This document shows positions 51,213 through 60,341 of a DNA stretch of 64,000 bases, piece after piece. The notes below the pieces were generated by a model. That model did no database searches. It was not told the origin of the DNA and worked only from the letters and a program-made list of their open reading frames with translations. This DNA is from DASTSN01 sp035760665 (GTDB lineage: Bacteria; Bacteroidota; Bacteroidia; Chitinophagales; Chitinophagaceae): assembly GCA_035760665.1 (NCBI GenBank), contig DASTSN010000085.1, positions 47,583-111,582 on the forward strand, in the 5' to 3' direction. Position 1 is the first letter of the stretch; the number at the start of each line of letters is the position of its first letter. A program made the position numbers and the translations under genes.

Positions 51213-53843
51213 TTATTTCAGTTTGCTTTTGATCTCCTGCAGCTTCAGCAGGGCTTCTACAGGCGTGAGACGGTTAATATCAATACCCTCGAGTAATTCC
51301 CTGATTGCTTTAAATGTTTCGCTGTGAGCATCAAAAATAGATAACTGCAGTTGTGGAGCCGACATGTTTTTCAACGTTGTTAGCACGGGCTTGCCGGCTG
51401 AAGCTGACACTGCTGTATCTGCAAGATGAGTGCTTTCAAGGTGTGTAAGAATCTCGTTGGCTCTTTCGAGTAGTGCCGGGGGCATACCGGCCATCTTGGC
51501 CACATGAATACCAAAGCTGTGCGTGCTGCCTCCGCGGGCCAGTTTGCGCAAAAAGATAATTTTATTACCGGCTTCTTTGTTGGTGATATGATAGTTTTTT
51601 ACACGGGGTAGTTTTTCTTCCAGTTCGTTAAGTTCATGGTAATGCGTGGCAAATAGGGTTTTCGGTTGCTGGGGAGCGTTATGCAGGTATTCTGCAATGC
51701 TCCAGGCTATGGAAATACCATCGTAGGTGGAGGTGCCACGGCCAATTTCATCAAGGAGGATAAGACTGCGTGCTGTTATGTTATTGATGATCGAAGCAGT
51801 TTCATTCATTTCAACCATAAACGTAGACTCCCCGCCACTGAGATTGTCTGACGCACCAACACGGGTAAAGATTTTATCAGTGAGTGGTATGAATGCTTCA
51901 CTGGCCGGAACGAAACTTCCCGTATGGGCGAGCAACGTAATCAGTGCGGTTTGCCGCAACAAGGCGCTTTTACCGCTCATGTTGGGGCCGGTGAGAATAA
52001 TGATTTGCTGATCTGATTTGTTAAGCGTGAGGTCGTTACTGATATACGCTTCACCAACAGCCAGATTTCGTTCAATTACAGGGTGACGGCCTTCTTTCAC
52101 CTGCAGGTCATTGCCTTCGTGTAAAATGGGTTTTTTATACTGGTATCGGACGGCATTAGCGGCAAAGCAGGTCAGGCAATCAAGCACGGCAAGAATGTTG
52201 CCGTTGGTTTGCATCGGTGCGATGTAGTCTGACAATTCGTTGAGCAATAGCTCATACAGCTGCAGTTCTATCTGTACAATTTTTTCTTCGGCACCGGTTA
52301 TTTTCTCTTCGTATTCCTTTAGTTCTGCAGTGATATACCGTTCGGCATTGGCAAGTGTTTGTTTGCGCATCCAGCCCGGCGGCACTTTGTTTTTATGCGA
52401 ATTGGTTACTTCCAGGTAATAACCAAATACATTGTTGAAGCCGATTTTCAAAGAAGAAATACCCGTTGCCTCTGCTTCTTTTTGTTGTAGTGCTAATAAA
52501 TAATTTTTACCACTGTGTGCGATGTGCCGCAACTCATCAAGTTCCTCATTTACCCCGCTGTTGATCATGCCGCCTTTTGCAGCTGCGGCAGGTGGATTTT
52601 CCGTAATTTCTTTAAAAATTTTATCTGCAATCAGGGGACAGGGGTTTAAGGCATCTCCCAGTCGTTTCAGGTATTCATTGCCTGAGGCAAGGCAGGTTTC
52701 TTTAATGGCAGCTGTATGTTTCAGCCCTTTTGCGAGTTGCAACACTTCTCTGGGGTTCACTTTTTTCAGCGGTATTTTGGAAACCAGCCGCTCAATATCG
52801 CCGCAGAGTTTTATTTTTTGTGAAAGCCCGTTTCGGGTATCCGGCTCTTTAATAAAGTATTCAACAAGGTCGAGCCGTTCGTTAATTTTTTGGATATCTT
52901 TTAACGGGAAAACGAGCCAGCGTTTTAATAGCCGGGCACCCATGGGGGACACCGTGTTGTCCAGCACGGAAAGCAATGTATGATTACCTTCCGCGTTGCC
53001 GTAAACCAGCTCAAGATTACGAATGGTAAACCGGTCCATCCACAAAAAGTCGTCTTTATCAATCCGCTGCAGGGCAGTGATGTGCTGCAGGTTGGGGTGT
53101 TCGGTTTCTTTGAGGTAATGAATAATGGCACCGGCGGCAGTAATGCCTTTGCCGAGTTCTTCAACGCCGAACCCTTTCAGTGAATGCGTCTGGAAATGTT
53201 TTAGTAAAATATCTTCTGCATAATGTTCGCTGAAAATCCATTCATCAAGTGTGTAGGTAAAAACTTTTGCGCCAAAATACTCTTTGAACTTTTTTTGGAA
53301 CCGTCTTTGAAAAACAACTTCTGCCGGTTTGAAACTTTGTAAAAGCTTGTCTGCATATTCCCGGTCACCCTCCGCAACAAAAAACTCACCGGTGGATACA
53401 TCCAAAAAGGCCAGCCCGTATTCTTCGTTGTCGGTAAAATGAATGCCGGCAAGAAAATTATTGGAGTGATGCTCCAGTAATTTATCATTTACGGCAGTGC
53501 CGGGGGTTACCATTTCCGTCACCCCTCTTTTTACAATACCCTTTGCCTGCCTGGGGTCTTCCAGCTGATCGCATATGGCTACGCGGTAGCCTGCTTTTAC
53601 CAGCTTATGCAGGTATGTATCGAGCGCATGATGGGGAAACCCGGCCAGGTCAGACGAAGCTGCCGCCCCGTTGTTTCTCTTGGTAAGCGTAATGCCCAAT
53701 ACCTGCGAGGCAATGATAGCGTCCTGCCCGAAGGTTTCGTAAAAATCGCCTACGCGGAATAACAGGATGGCATCGGGGTACTTCTGCTTAATTGCACCGT
53801 GCTGCTGCATTAAAGGCGTTTCTGAAGCCGTAGTTTTTGCCAT
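51213..53843 (-). CDS. mutS: DNA mismatch repair protein MutS
   Basis: MutS finds mismatches and starts repair. The 876-residue protein has the mismatch-reading motif RVGDFYETFG (Phe-x-Glu) near residue 35, the connector and lever regions, and the C-terminal ATPase with Walker A GPNMSGKSALLR, DEIGRGTSTYDG and ATHYHEL. The ATG at 53843 is chosen over a TTG nine bases upstream, because TATTTTTG (53857-53850) just before it is a -7 box. That places transcription start within a few bases of the ATG, a near-leaderless message. Confidence 0.96.
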   Translation of the reverse strand: MAKTTASETPLMQQHGAIKQKYPDAILLFRVGDFYETFGQDAIIASQVLGITLTKRNNGAAASSDLAGFPHHALDTYLHKLVKAGYRVAICDQLEDPRQAKGIVKRGVTEMVTPGTAVNDKLLEHHSNNFLAGIHFTDNEEYGLAFLDVSTGEFFVAEGDREYADKLLQSFKPAEVVFQRRFQKKFKEYFGAKVFTYTLDEWIFSEHYAEDILLKHFQTHSLKGFGVEELGKGITAAGAIIHYLKETEHPNLQHITALQRIDKDDFLWMDRFTIRNLELVYGNAEGNHTLLSVLDNTVSPMGARLLKRWLVFPLKDIQKINERLDLVEYFIKEPDTRNGLSQKIKLCGDIERLVSKIPLKKVNPREVLQLAKGLKHTAAIKETCLASGNEYLKRLGDALNPCPLIADKIFKEITENPPAAAAKGGMINSGVNEELDELRHIAHSGKNYLLALQQKEAEATGISSLKIGFNNVFGYYLEVTNSHKNKVPPGWMRKQTLANAERYITAELKEYEEKITGAEEKIVQIELQLYELLLNELSDYIAPMQTNGNILAVLDCLTCFAANAVRYQYKKPILHEGNDLQVKEGRHPVIERNLAVGEAYISNDLTLNKSDQQIIILTGPNMSGKSALLRQTALITLLAHTGSFVPASEAFIPLTDKIFTRVGASDNLSGGESTFMVEMNETASIINNITARSLILLDEIGRGTSTYDGISIAWSIAEYLHNAPQQPKTLFATHYHELNELEEKLPRVKNYHITNKEAGNKIIFLRKLARGGSTHSFGIHVAKMAGMPPALLERANEILTHLESTHLADTAVSASAGKPVLTTLKNMSAPQLQLSIFDAHSETFKAIRELLEGIDINRLTPVEALLKLQEIKSKLK

Positions 53844-53959
53844 GGCTTGCAAAAATAAGAAAGTGCGCCTGAGAATCAGTACCGGTAAATTGGTTGTGAA
53901 AAACTACTTTTAAAGTACTGCCCTTTATTAGTAAATTGGGTTAACGTAATCAATAATTC

Positions 53960-55591
53960 ATGTGTAGAGGTTTGCTTTTTTTGTTGTTTAGCTTTTTGTC
54001 CTGTCATATAGCCGGGCAGGCATTTACATCTTCTAATTTGCCGATTGTTGTTATCCACACGAATGGACAGGAGATTCCGGATGATCCGAAAATAATTGCC
54101 GATATGGGCATTGTTTACAACGGTCAGGGTGTTATTAACCACCTGTCTGATCCTTTTACTGAATACAAGGGAAAAATTGGTATCGAAACAAGGGGAAAAT
54201 CATCGCAGATGTTTCGAATGAAAAGTTATGGTTTTGAATTGCGCGATGATAATGGCGAATCTGTAGATAAAAGTTTGTTTGGGTTGCCTGAAGAAAGCGA
54301 CTGGATCTTATACGCACCATACACAGATAAAACTTTAATGCGGAATTTTCTTGCTTACACGATCAGCCTTGAAATGGGACATTGGGCGGCGCATTGCAGG
54401 TATGTGGAACTGGTGCTGAATGACGATTACAGAGGCGTATATATTTTAATGGAAAAAATAAAACGAGGCAGCGGCCGGGTAAATATTTCAAAATTAAAAA
54501 AGACTGATGTGGCAGGCGATGATGTGACGGGCGGGTATATTTTTAAGATTGATAAAGAAGATCCAGGTGATGATGGCTGGTATTCATCTGTCCCTCCTGT
54601 ACATGCAGCGAATGGGCAAACGATTCATTTTTTATATGAATATCCCAAACCAGATGCCATTGTAAGTGAGCAAAAGAATTATATAAAAAACTACGTTGAC
54701 AGTTTTGAATTTGCGTTAAATGGAACCAGGTTCCAGGATCCGGTGAATGGTTTCAGGCGTTTTGCCGATGAGAATTCTTTCATTGATTTCTTATTGGTGA
54801 ATGAGGTGAGTCATAATGTTGATGGCTACCGGCTGAGTACATTTATTTATAAAGACAAAACGAGTAAAGGCGGTAAATTGGTTGCCGGACCTGTGTGGGA
54901 TTATGATCTTGCTTTCAGAAATGCCGACTATTATGATGGCAGCGCCACAACTGGCTGGATGTACCAATCAGCAACAATTGATGATGGTGATTACTGGCAG
55001 GTACCATTTTGGTGGAAAAGGATGATGGATGATACTGCATTCCAGGCGCATTTGCGTTGCCGCTGGAAAGAGTTGCGTCAAACCACCCTTAGTGATCAGC
55101 ATCTTTTTTTCTTAATAGATTCTGTGGCAACATTCGTCAATGAGGCACAGCAGCGGCATTTTCAGCGCTGGCCCGTGCTGGGGCAATATGTATGGCCCAA
55201 TCCAGCACCAATTCCCACCAGCTATGCCGGTGAAATTTCTGCTTTAAAAGAATGGATTACTGAACGGATGCACTGGATAGACCTCAATATGCCCAATATT
55301 GGCGCTTGTTTTGTTTGGCCTGCCACTGAAAAAGGGACGTTGAAAGTTGAATTGTATCCCAATCCATTTCAAACTACACCTTTCGTGAAAATCATATCCA
55401 GGCAACCACAAAAAGTTACCATCTCCGTAACCGATGCGCTAGGCCGGCAATTATTTCTTCAAACCATTCCTGTTGTCACTGGGGTAAATAATATTTCATT
55501 AAACACTAATCATTGGTCATCGGGGTTGTATATTTTCCGGTTCAGGGCCGCCGCAGGTGATGTAAAACTATACAAGCTGATCAGGCAGTAA
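53960..55591 (+). CDS. Secreted CotH-family protein kinase with T9SS sorting domain
   Basis: A 543-residue exported protein. After signal peptide MCRGLLFLLFSFLSCHIAGQ, residues ~20-430 are CotH-like (spore-coat kinase fold): IETRGKSSQMFRMKSYGFEL, YVELVLNDDYRGVYILMEKIKRGSGRVNI, FIDFLLVNEVSHNVDGYRLS and the metal-binding GPVWDYDLAFRNADY. The last 80 residues (VELYPNPFQTTPFVKIIS, GLYIFRFRAA) form a T9SS type A sorting domain. Bacterial CotH phosphorylates proteins; here the kinase would work outside the cell or on the surface. The target is unknown. Confidence 0.88.
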   Translation: MCRGLLFLLFSFLSCHIAGQAFTSSNLPIVVIHTNGQEIPDDPKIIADMGIVYNGQGVINHLSDPFTEYKGKIGIETRGKSSQMFRMKSYGFELRDDNGESVDKSLFGLPEESDWILYAPYTDKTLMRNFLAYTISLEMGHWAAHCRYVELVLNDDYRGVYILMEKIKRGSGRVNISKLKKTDVAGDDVTGGYIFKIDKEDPGDDGWYSSVPPVHAANGQTIHFLYEYPKPDAIVSEQKNYIKNYVDSFEFALNGTRFQDPVNGFRRFADENSFIDFLLVNEVSHNVDGYRLSTFIYKDKTSKGGKLVAGPVWDYDLAFRNADYYDGSATTGWMYQSATIDDGDYWQVPFWWKRMMDDTAFQAHLRCRWKELRQTTLSDQHLFFLIDSVATFVNEAQQRHFQRWPVLGQYVWPNPAPIPTSYAGEISALKEWITERMHWIDLNMPNIGACFVWPATEKGTLKVELYPNPFQTTPFVKIISRQPQKVTISVTDALGRQLFLQTIPVVTGVNNISLNTNHWSSGLYIFRFRAAAGDVKLYKLIRQ

Positions 55592-55604
55592 CCGGGGCCT
55601 GGAC

Positions 55605-55612
55605 TATCTTTG
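55605..55612 (+). promoter_or_regulatory. -7 element immediately before the TrmH-family gene
   Basis: TATCTTTG lies five bases before the ATG at 55617, so transcription would begin on or next to the start codon. No TTG is at the standard distance. A leaderless or near-leaderless message is possible. Confidence 0.45.
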
Positions 55613-55616
55613 CGCC

Positions 55617-56144
55617 ATGCGAAAATTAAGTATGGACGAGCTGGGCCGGAAATCGGTCGTAGAGTTCAGGAATGCCGGCAAAAATCCTATCATTGTTGTC
55701 CTGGAGAATATCCGCAGCATGCACAATGTTGGCAGCGTCTTTCGGTCGGCAGATGCTTTTCTTATCGAGGCGATCTACCTTTGCGGCTATACGCCGCGGC
55801 CACCGCACCGCGATATTCACAAAACCGCTTTGGGCGCCACCGAAACGGTTTCCTGGGAATTTTTTCAAAGTGCGGCAGAAGGCGTGAACAAATTGCGGTT
55901 AGCGGGGTATAAGGTATATGCGGTAGAGCAAACGGATGGCAGCTGGCCCCTTAACCAAATAATTGTTGAAGCCTCCGACAAAATCGCCATCGTATTTGGT
56001 AACGAAGTGGAAGGCGTAAGCAATGAAGTGCTGCATTTGTGCGAAGGCGCACTCGAAATCCCGCAATTGGGCATGAAACATTCGCTGAATGTAAGCGTGG
56101 CGGCGGGAATTGTATTATGGGAACTGGTACGTAACAGAATTTAA
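55617..56144 (+). CDS. TrmH/SpoU-family RNA 2'-O-methyltransferase
   Basis: A 175-residue SPOUT methyltransferase. The three family motifs are present: ENIRSMHNVGSVFRSADAF, VFGNEVEGVSNEVL and IPQLGMKHSLNVSVAAGI. Such enzymes methylate 2'-O positions in tRNA or rRNA with SAM; the length suits the small TrmL-like group, but the N-terminal extension is a Bacteroidota trait. It is 26 bases from the end of the CotH-like gene, with its own -7 box, and close to the UbiA gene. Confidence 0.9.
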   Translation: MRKLSMDELGRKSVVEFRNAGKNPIIVVLENIRSMHNVGSVFRSADAFLIEAIYLCGYTPRPPHRDIHKTALGATETVSWEFFQSAAEGVNKLRLAGYKVYAVEQTDGSWPLNQIIVEASDKIAIVFGNEVEGVSNEVLHLCEGALEIPQLGMKHSLNVSVAAGIVLWELVRNRI

Positions 56145-56166
56145 AATTGAATAACGCAGGGACGAT

Positions 56167-57114
56167 ATGAAAACAGTAAGAAATTATTTAAGCCTGATCA
56201 AGTTTTCACATACCATTTTTGCCATGCCTTTTGCAATGATAGGTTTCTTCCTGGGGTTATTAACATTTCTCAGAAGTGCGGTTATAGCGGTGGATTACCT
56301 GCCAGAAGGTTTCATGGGGTCGAGTGTGAATCCTGGAGCGCATACAATTTTTGGGACTAAATATTTTTTTGTCAGGTTTGTGCTGGTGATACTCTGCATG
56401 GTTTTTGCCCGCAGCGCAGCCATGGCCTTTAACCGTTACCTTGACCGGCAGTTTGATGCAAAGAATCCACGGACAGCGATCAGGGAAATACCTGCTGGTA
56501 TATTAAAGGCCAACAACGTACTATTGTTTACGTTGTTGAATTGCCTATTATTTATTTTATGTACTTTTTTTATTAACCAGGTATGCTTTTACTTGTCACC
56601 GGTAGCCCTGGCTGTGGTGCTGGGTTATAGCTATACAAAACGTTTTACAGCACTTTGTCATCTTGTGCTGGGACTTGGCTTATCGCTGGCGCCCATTGGA
56701 GCGTACCTGGCTGTCACCGGAAAATTTTCTGTTTTGCCGGTACTTTTTTCACTGGCTGTTATTTTCTGGGTCAGCGGTTTTGATATCATCTACGCTTTGC
56801 AGGATGAAGAGTTTGACCGGTCGCATAACCTCTATTCCATACCAGCCTGGCTGGGAAAAGCCAGGGGCTTGCGGGTATCAGAGCTTTTGCATGTGCTAAG
56901 TACCGGTTGCGTTATAACAGCCGGTCTGTATGGTCATTTTGGATGGTTGTACTGGCTGGGTGTGCTGGTATTTGCCGGTATGCTTTTGTACCAGCATTCG
57001 ATTGTTAAGCCAACGGATTTGCGACGTGTGAACCTGGCTTTTATGACAGCCAACGGGATTGCCTCCGTGGTATTCGCCGTTTTTGTAATTGCTGATTTGT
57101 TTTTACATTTTTAA
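56167..57114 (+). CDS. UbiA-family prenyltransferase
   Basis: A 315-residue membrane prenyltransferase with eight or so membrane segments. The two aspartate-rich motifs are NRYLDRQFDAKNPRT (near 95) and YALQDEEFDRSHN (near 205). This matches the bacterial 'UbiA-like' group that attaches polyprenyl chains to 4-hydroxybenzoate or, in futalosine pathways, to menaquinone precursors (MqnP). As these bacteria use menaquinone, the latter is plausible; no other menaquinone gene is in the window. Its end lies 20 bases before ruvX. Confidence 0.87.
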   Translation: MKTVRNYLSLIKFSHTIFAMPFAMIGFFLGLLTFLRSAVIAVDYLPEGFMGSSVNPGAHTIFGTKYFFVRFVLVILCMVFARSAAMAFNRYLDRQFDAKNPRTAIREIPAGILKANNVLLFTLLNCLLFILCTFFINQVCFYLSPVALAVVLGYSYTKRFTALCHLVLGLGLSLAPIGAYLAVTGKFSVLPVLFSLAVIFWVSGFDIIYALQDEEFDRSHNLYSIPAWLGKARGLRVSELLHVLSTGCVITAGLYGHFGWLYWLGVLVFAGMLLYQHSIVKPTDLRRVNLAFMTANGIASVVFAVFVIADLFLHF

Positions 57115-57133
57115 CCAGTTTAAAAGTATTCTT

Positions 57134-57547
57134 TTGGCACGCATATTAGCAATAGATTATGGTTTAAAACGTACAGGAATTGCTGTAACAGATCCGCTGC
57201 AAATCATTGCCTCCGGGCTTACTACAATAGAGTCGAAAACCCTAATTCCTTTTCTGAAAGATTATTTTTCCCGGGAGCAGGTGGAACGCATCATCATCGG
57301 TGAACCCAAAAACTGGGATGATACCGACACCCATGCCACACCGCTGGTGGAAAAATGCATTAAAGAACTGCAAAAAAATTTTCCTAAGATACCACTGACA
57401 AAGGTTGACGAACGGTTTACGTCCAAAATGGCAAAAGACGCCATGCTGGCGATGGGATTAAAGAAAAGCCAGCGGCGGGATAAAAAACTGGTGGATGAAA
57501 TTGCTGCCACCATTTTATTGCAGGAGTACCTGGGTATCACGCATTGA
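57134..57547 (+). CDS. ruvX: Putative Holliday junction resolvase RuvX (YqgF)
   Basis: A 137-residue RNase H-fold protein, involved in rRNA processing and possibly junction resolution. The TTG at 57134 is taken as start: it gives LARILAIDYGLKRTGIAVTDPL, exactly the family N-terminus with the catalytic Asp in AIDYG. An ATG at 57089 lies inside ubiA and would add 15 residues not found in relatives. GEPKNWDDT and the late VDERFTSKMA are the other acidic motifs. Confidence 0.9.
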   Translation: MARILAIDYGLKRTGIAVTDPLQIIASGLTTIESKTLIPFLKDYFSREQVERIIIGEPKNWDDTDTHATPLVEKCIKELQKNFPKIPLTKVDERFTSKMAKDAMLAMGLKKSQRRDKKLVDEIAATILLQEYLGITH

Positions 57548-57610
57548 AAACAGGCATTTCCCGTCAATGTGATAACTTTGCAGGATAGTCGATACATTTT
57601 TTAATACATT

Positions 57611-58192
57611 ATGATTTTACCAATTGTAGCTTACGGTCACCCCGTCTTACGCAAAGTTGCCGCAGATATTGAACAGGATTATCCCGGCCTGACAGCATTG
57701 ATTGAAGATATGTGGGAAACCATGTATGCCAGTAATGGCGTGGGATTGGCAGCTCCCCAGGTTAATAAGGATATTCGTTTATTCGTCATCGATACGGCGC
57801 AAATGTTTGCTAATATGGATGAGGAAGACAAGGCCGACTACCCTGATGCACCGGGTTTAAAACAGGCGTTTATCAATGCCCACGTGGTGGAAATGGATGG
57901 AGAGGAATGGGCCTATAACGAAGGTTGCCTGAGCATACCCAAAATCCGGGAAGATATCATTCGTCATGAAACGGTGACCCTGGAATACCAGGATGAGCAT
58001 TTTCAGTTTCATACCAGGACCTTTGATGGTTTGACGGCAAGAGTGATCCTGCATGAATACGATCACATTGAAGGGAAGTTGTTTATTGATTATCTCCCTC
58101 CGCTGAAACGAAAACTGATGAAAGGAAAACTGGATGATATATCGAAGGGGAAGATCAGCGTAGATTACAAGATGCTCTTTCCGAAGAAATAA
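57611..58192 (+). CDS. def: Peptide deformylase
   Basis: Def removes the N-formyl group from new proteins. The 193-residue protein has the three motifs of the family: GVGLAAPQ near residue 43, EGCLSIP near 103 (metal cysteine) and HEYDHIEG near 148 (two metal histidines and the catalytic glutamate). HEYDH replaces the commoner HEFDH or HEIDH without loss of ligands. A -7-like TAACTTTG lies at 57573-57580, so it probably has its own promoter. Confidence 0.96.
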   Translation: MILPIVAYGHPVLRKVAADIEQDYPGLTALIEDMWETMYASNGVGLAAPQVNKDIRLFVIDTAQMFANMDEEDKADYPDAPGLKQAFINAHVVEMDGEEWAYNEGCLSIPKIREDIIRHETVTLEYQDEHFQFHTRTFDGLTARVILHEYDHIEGKLFIDYLPPLKRKLMKGKLDDISKGKISVDYKMLFPKK

Positions 58193-58197
58193 TCTTT

Positions 58198-59148
58198 ATG
58201 CGGCGGTATTTACTTTCTGCTGTTGTATTATTACCAGTTGTTTCACTGCTTGCACAAACAAATGACTCCCTCGATACTGAAAGGCTTACTAAAATGATCA
58301 GCCTGTCTGAGGTTATTGTTCGTTCAGGGGTTAATATTTCCGCTTTTATTGAGCGGGTGAAAGAAGATACCAGTTTTTACAAAGCCTTCCGTACGTTAAG
58401 GATTATCGGGTACACATCGCTGAACAATATTCAAATGCTAAACAAAGACGGTCAGGTGATTGCGTCTATGGAAAGCAAAACTGTACAACACCGTAAAAAT
58501 AACTGCCGGAGCATGGATGTGCTGGAGGAAAAAACCACCGGTGATTTTTTTACACGGAAAAAAGTATACAATTATTATACGGCGGAATTATATGCCAGTC
58601 TTTTTTTTACCAACGGCATCGTTTGTGATGAAGATAATATTGTAAAAGGTAATGGATTTTCCACCAGGTCTAAAAGCGGTATTGAAAAACACAAAGAACA
58701 GTTGAAGATGCTGTTTTTTAATCCCGGGAAAAAAATTCCCGGGATTCCATTTATTGGAAATAAAACCAACATTTTTGATCCGGAAGTGGCACAGTATTAC
58801 AATTTCTCCATTGACTACGGGGAAAATACGGGAGAACCCTGTTATGTTTTTACCGTAAGGGCAAGGGATGATTTGTCAGCATCGGAAAAGGATAATATTG
58901 TCATTGACAACATGACGACCTGGTTCAGCACAAAAACAATGGAAGTACTGGCTCGTAATTATGATCTTAGTTATGCCGCAGGCGTATACGATTTTGATGT
59001 GCACATGGAAGTACAGATGGCACGGATTCAACAGTTGCTGGTACCCCAAATACTGCGGTATAAAGGCAGCTGGCATGTCCTTTTTAAGAAAAGAGAAAGA
59101 GGTATTTTCACGGCTACTTTATTTGATTTTAAAACAGCAAACAAATAG
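58198..59148 (+). CDS. Exported protein of unknown function
   Basis: A 316-residue protein starting six bases after the def stop. Signal peptide MRRYLLSAVVLLPVVSLLAQ. The mature part begins SLDTERLTKMISLSEVIVRSGVN; ISLSEVIVRS resembles the link found in exported 'carboxypeptidase-like' Bacteroidota proteins. It has DFFTRKKVYNYY, FNPGKKIPGIPFIGNKTNIFDPEVA and a terminal basic KRERGIFTATLFDFKT. I see no catalytic motif and cannot name a family. Confidence 0.72.
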   Translation: MRRYLLSAVVLLPVVSLLAQTNDSLDTERLTKMISLSEVIVRSGVNISAFIERVKEDTSFYKAFRTLRIIGYTSLNNIQMLNKDGQVIASMESKTVQHRKNNCRSMDVLEEKTTGDFFTRKKVYNYYTAELYASLFFTNGIVCDEDNIVKGNGFSTRSKSGIEKHKEQLKMLFFNPGKKIPGIPFIGNKTNIFDPEVAQYYNFSIDYGENTGEPCYVFTVRARDDLSASEKDNIVIDNMTTWFSTKTMEVLARNYDLSYAAGVYDFDVHMEVQMARIQQLLVPQILRYKGSWHVLFKKRERGIFTATLFDFKTANK

Positions 59149-59202
59149 TGCTGCACAGTGGCGGTCCTGTTGCGCCCGAACGGTGCAATCCGATCTGGAA
59201 GG

Positions 59203-60264
59203 TCAGCTGTTCAGGGATCGGTTTTTCGCATATCCTCGCCATTTCTCAATTAACTGCTCCATATCGTCCGGGAGGGGAGTTTCAAAAAAGATTTCCTGGC
59301 CCGTGCCGGGATGAATGAACCCCAGTGTTTTTGCATGCAAAGCGTGCCGGGGGCAGATGGTAAAACAATTCTCGACAAATTGTTTGTATTTCGAATAAAC
59401 CGTGCCTTTTACGATTTTATCCCCGCCATAAAAATCATCGTTAAACAGTGGGTGCCCGATGTGTTTCATATGAACACGGATTTGGTGTGTCCGGCCGGTT
59501 TCCAGTTCGCAGGCAACCAGCGTTACATAGCCGAACCGCTCCAGTACACGATAATGGGTTATAGCTTCTTTGCCATGCTCACCTTCAGGGTAAGCTTCGA
59601 ACAATTTCCGGTAACGAAGATTGCGGCCCACATGTGCAACGATGGTGCCGCTGTCTTCTTTAATGTCGCCCCATACCAGTGCCATGTATTGCCGTTTTAC
59701 AGTATGATCATAAAATTGTTTAGCGAGCAGGCGCATAGCCTGGTCTGTTTTAGCCAGCACCAGCAAGCCACTGGTATTTTTATCGATGCGGTGCACAAGA
59801 CCAAAACGGGGAAGCGATGATTCTGTAATCGCGGAGTTTTCCTGTTGCAGGTACCAGGCCACGCCGTTTAGTAAAGTGCCGGTATAATTTCCGCTGCCAG
59901 GGTGCACGACCAGGCCGGCCGGCTTATTAATGATCAGGATATCGGCATCTTCATAGACAATATTGAGCGGCATTTTTTCCGGAACCACATCCGTTTCCTC
60001 CGGGCTCATGTCAGAATACACAATGATTTCATCCAGCGCTTTTATTTTGTAGTTTGGCCTTACCTCTTTCCCGTTCACCAGTACCAGGCCTGTGTTAATC
60101 GCCTGCTGCAGTTTATTGCGGGTCGCTCTTTCTATGCGGCCCATCAGGAACTTATCAATACGCAGGGGTTCTTGTCCTTTATCTACAGTAAAACTGAACC
60201 GCTCATAAAGTTCATCGCTGCTCTCGGGTAACGACTGGTCATTTGGGATGGTTTCTTCTTTCAT
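59203..60264 (-). CDS. rluD: RluD-type 23S rRNA pseudouridine synthase
   Basis: A 353-residue pseudouridine synthase of the RluA/RluD family. The ATG at 60264 is preferred to the upstream start at 60321, which would add 19 cysteine-rich residues that do not fit. An S4 RNA-binding domain (LRIDKFLMGRIERATRNKLQQAINTGLV) precedes the catalytic domain with HRIDKNTSGLLVLAKTD, holding the catalytic aspartate, then RTHQIRVHMKHIGHPL. In Bacteroidota RluD-like proteins the exact rRNA sites are inferred. Confidence 0.93.
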   Translation of the reverse strand: MKEETIPNDQSLPESSDELYERFSFTVDKGQEPLRIDKFLMGRIERATRNKLQQAINTGLVLVNGKEVRPNYKIKALDEIIVYSDMSPEETDVVPEKMPLNIVYEDADILIINKPAGLVVHPGSGNYTGTLLNGVAWYLQQENSAITESSLPRFGLVHRIDKNTSGLLVLAKTDQAMRLLAKQFYDHTVKRQYMALVWGDIKEDSGTIVAHVGRNLRYRKLFEAYPEGEHGKEAITHYRVLERFGYVTLVACELETGRTHQIRVHMKHIGHPLFNDDFYGGDKIVKGTVYSKYKQFVENCFTICPRHALHAKTLGFIHPGTGQEIFFETPLPDDMEQLIEKWRGYAKNRSLNS

Positions 60265-60295
60265 TAATTGTGCCGCATTCAGTAAAGGAATCCGG

Positions 60296-60332
60296 CAAAG
60301 GTAACAGATGTGCCGGCACATTGGTAACTTTG
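60296..60332. promoter_or_regulatory. Divergent -7 elements for rluD and lipB
   Basis: On the minus strand TACCTTTG (60303-60296) faces rluD, about 32 bases before its ATG. On the plus strand TAACTTTG (60325-60332) faces lipB, ten bases before its ATG. Neither has a TTG at the ideal distance. The boxes are 21 bases apart, so the two promoters overlap. Confidence 0.55.
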
Positions 60333-60341
60333 CTGCTGCAA

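Noticed and set aside
56167..57114. UbiA-family gene as ubiquinone synthesis
   Set aside because: Bacteroidota use menaquinone and no other ubi gene is present; left as a family-level call.
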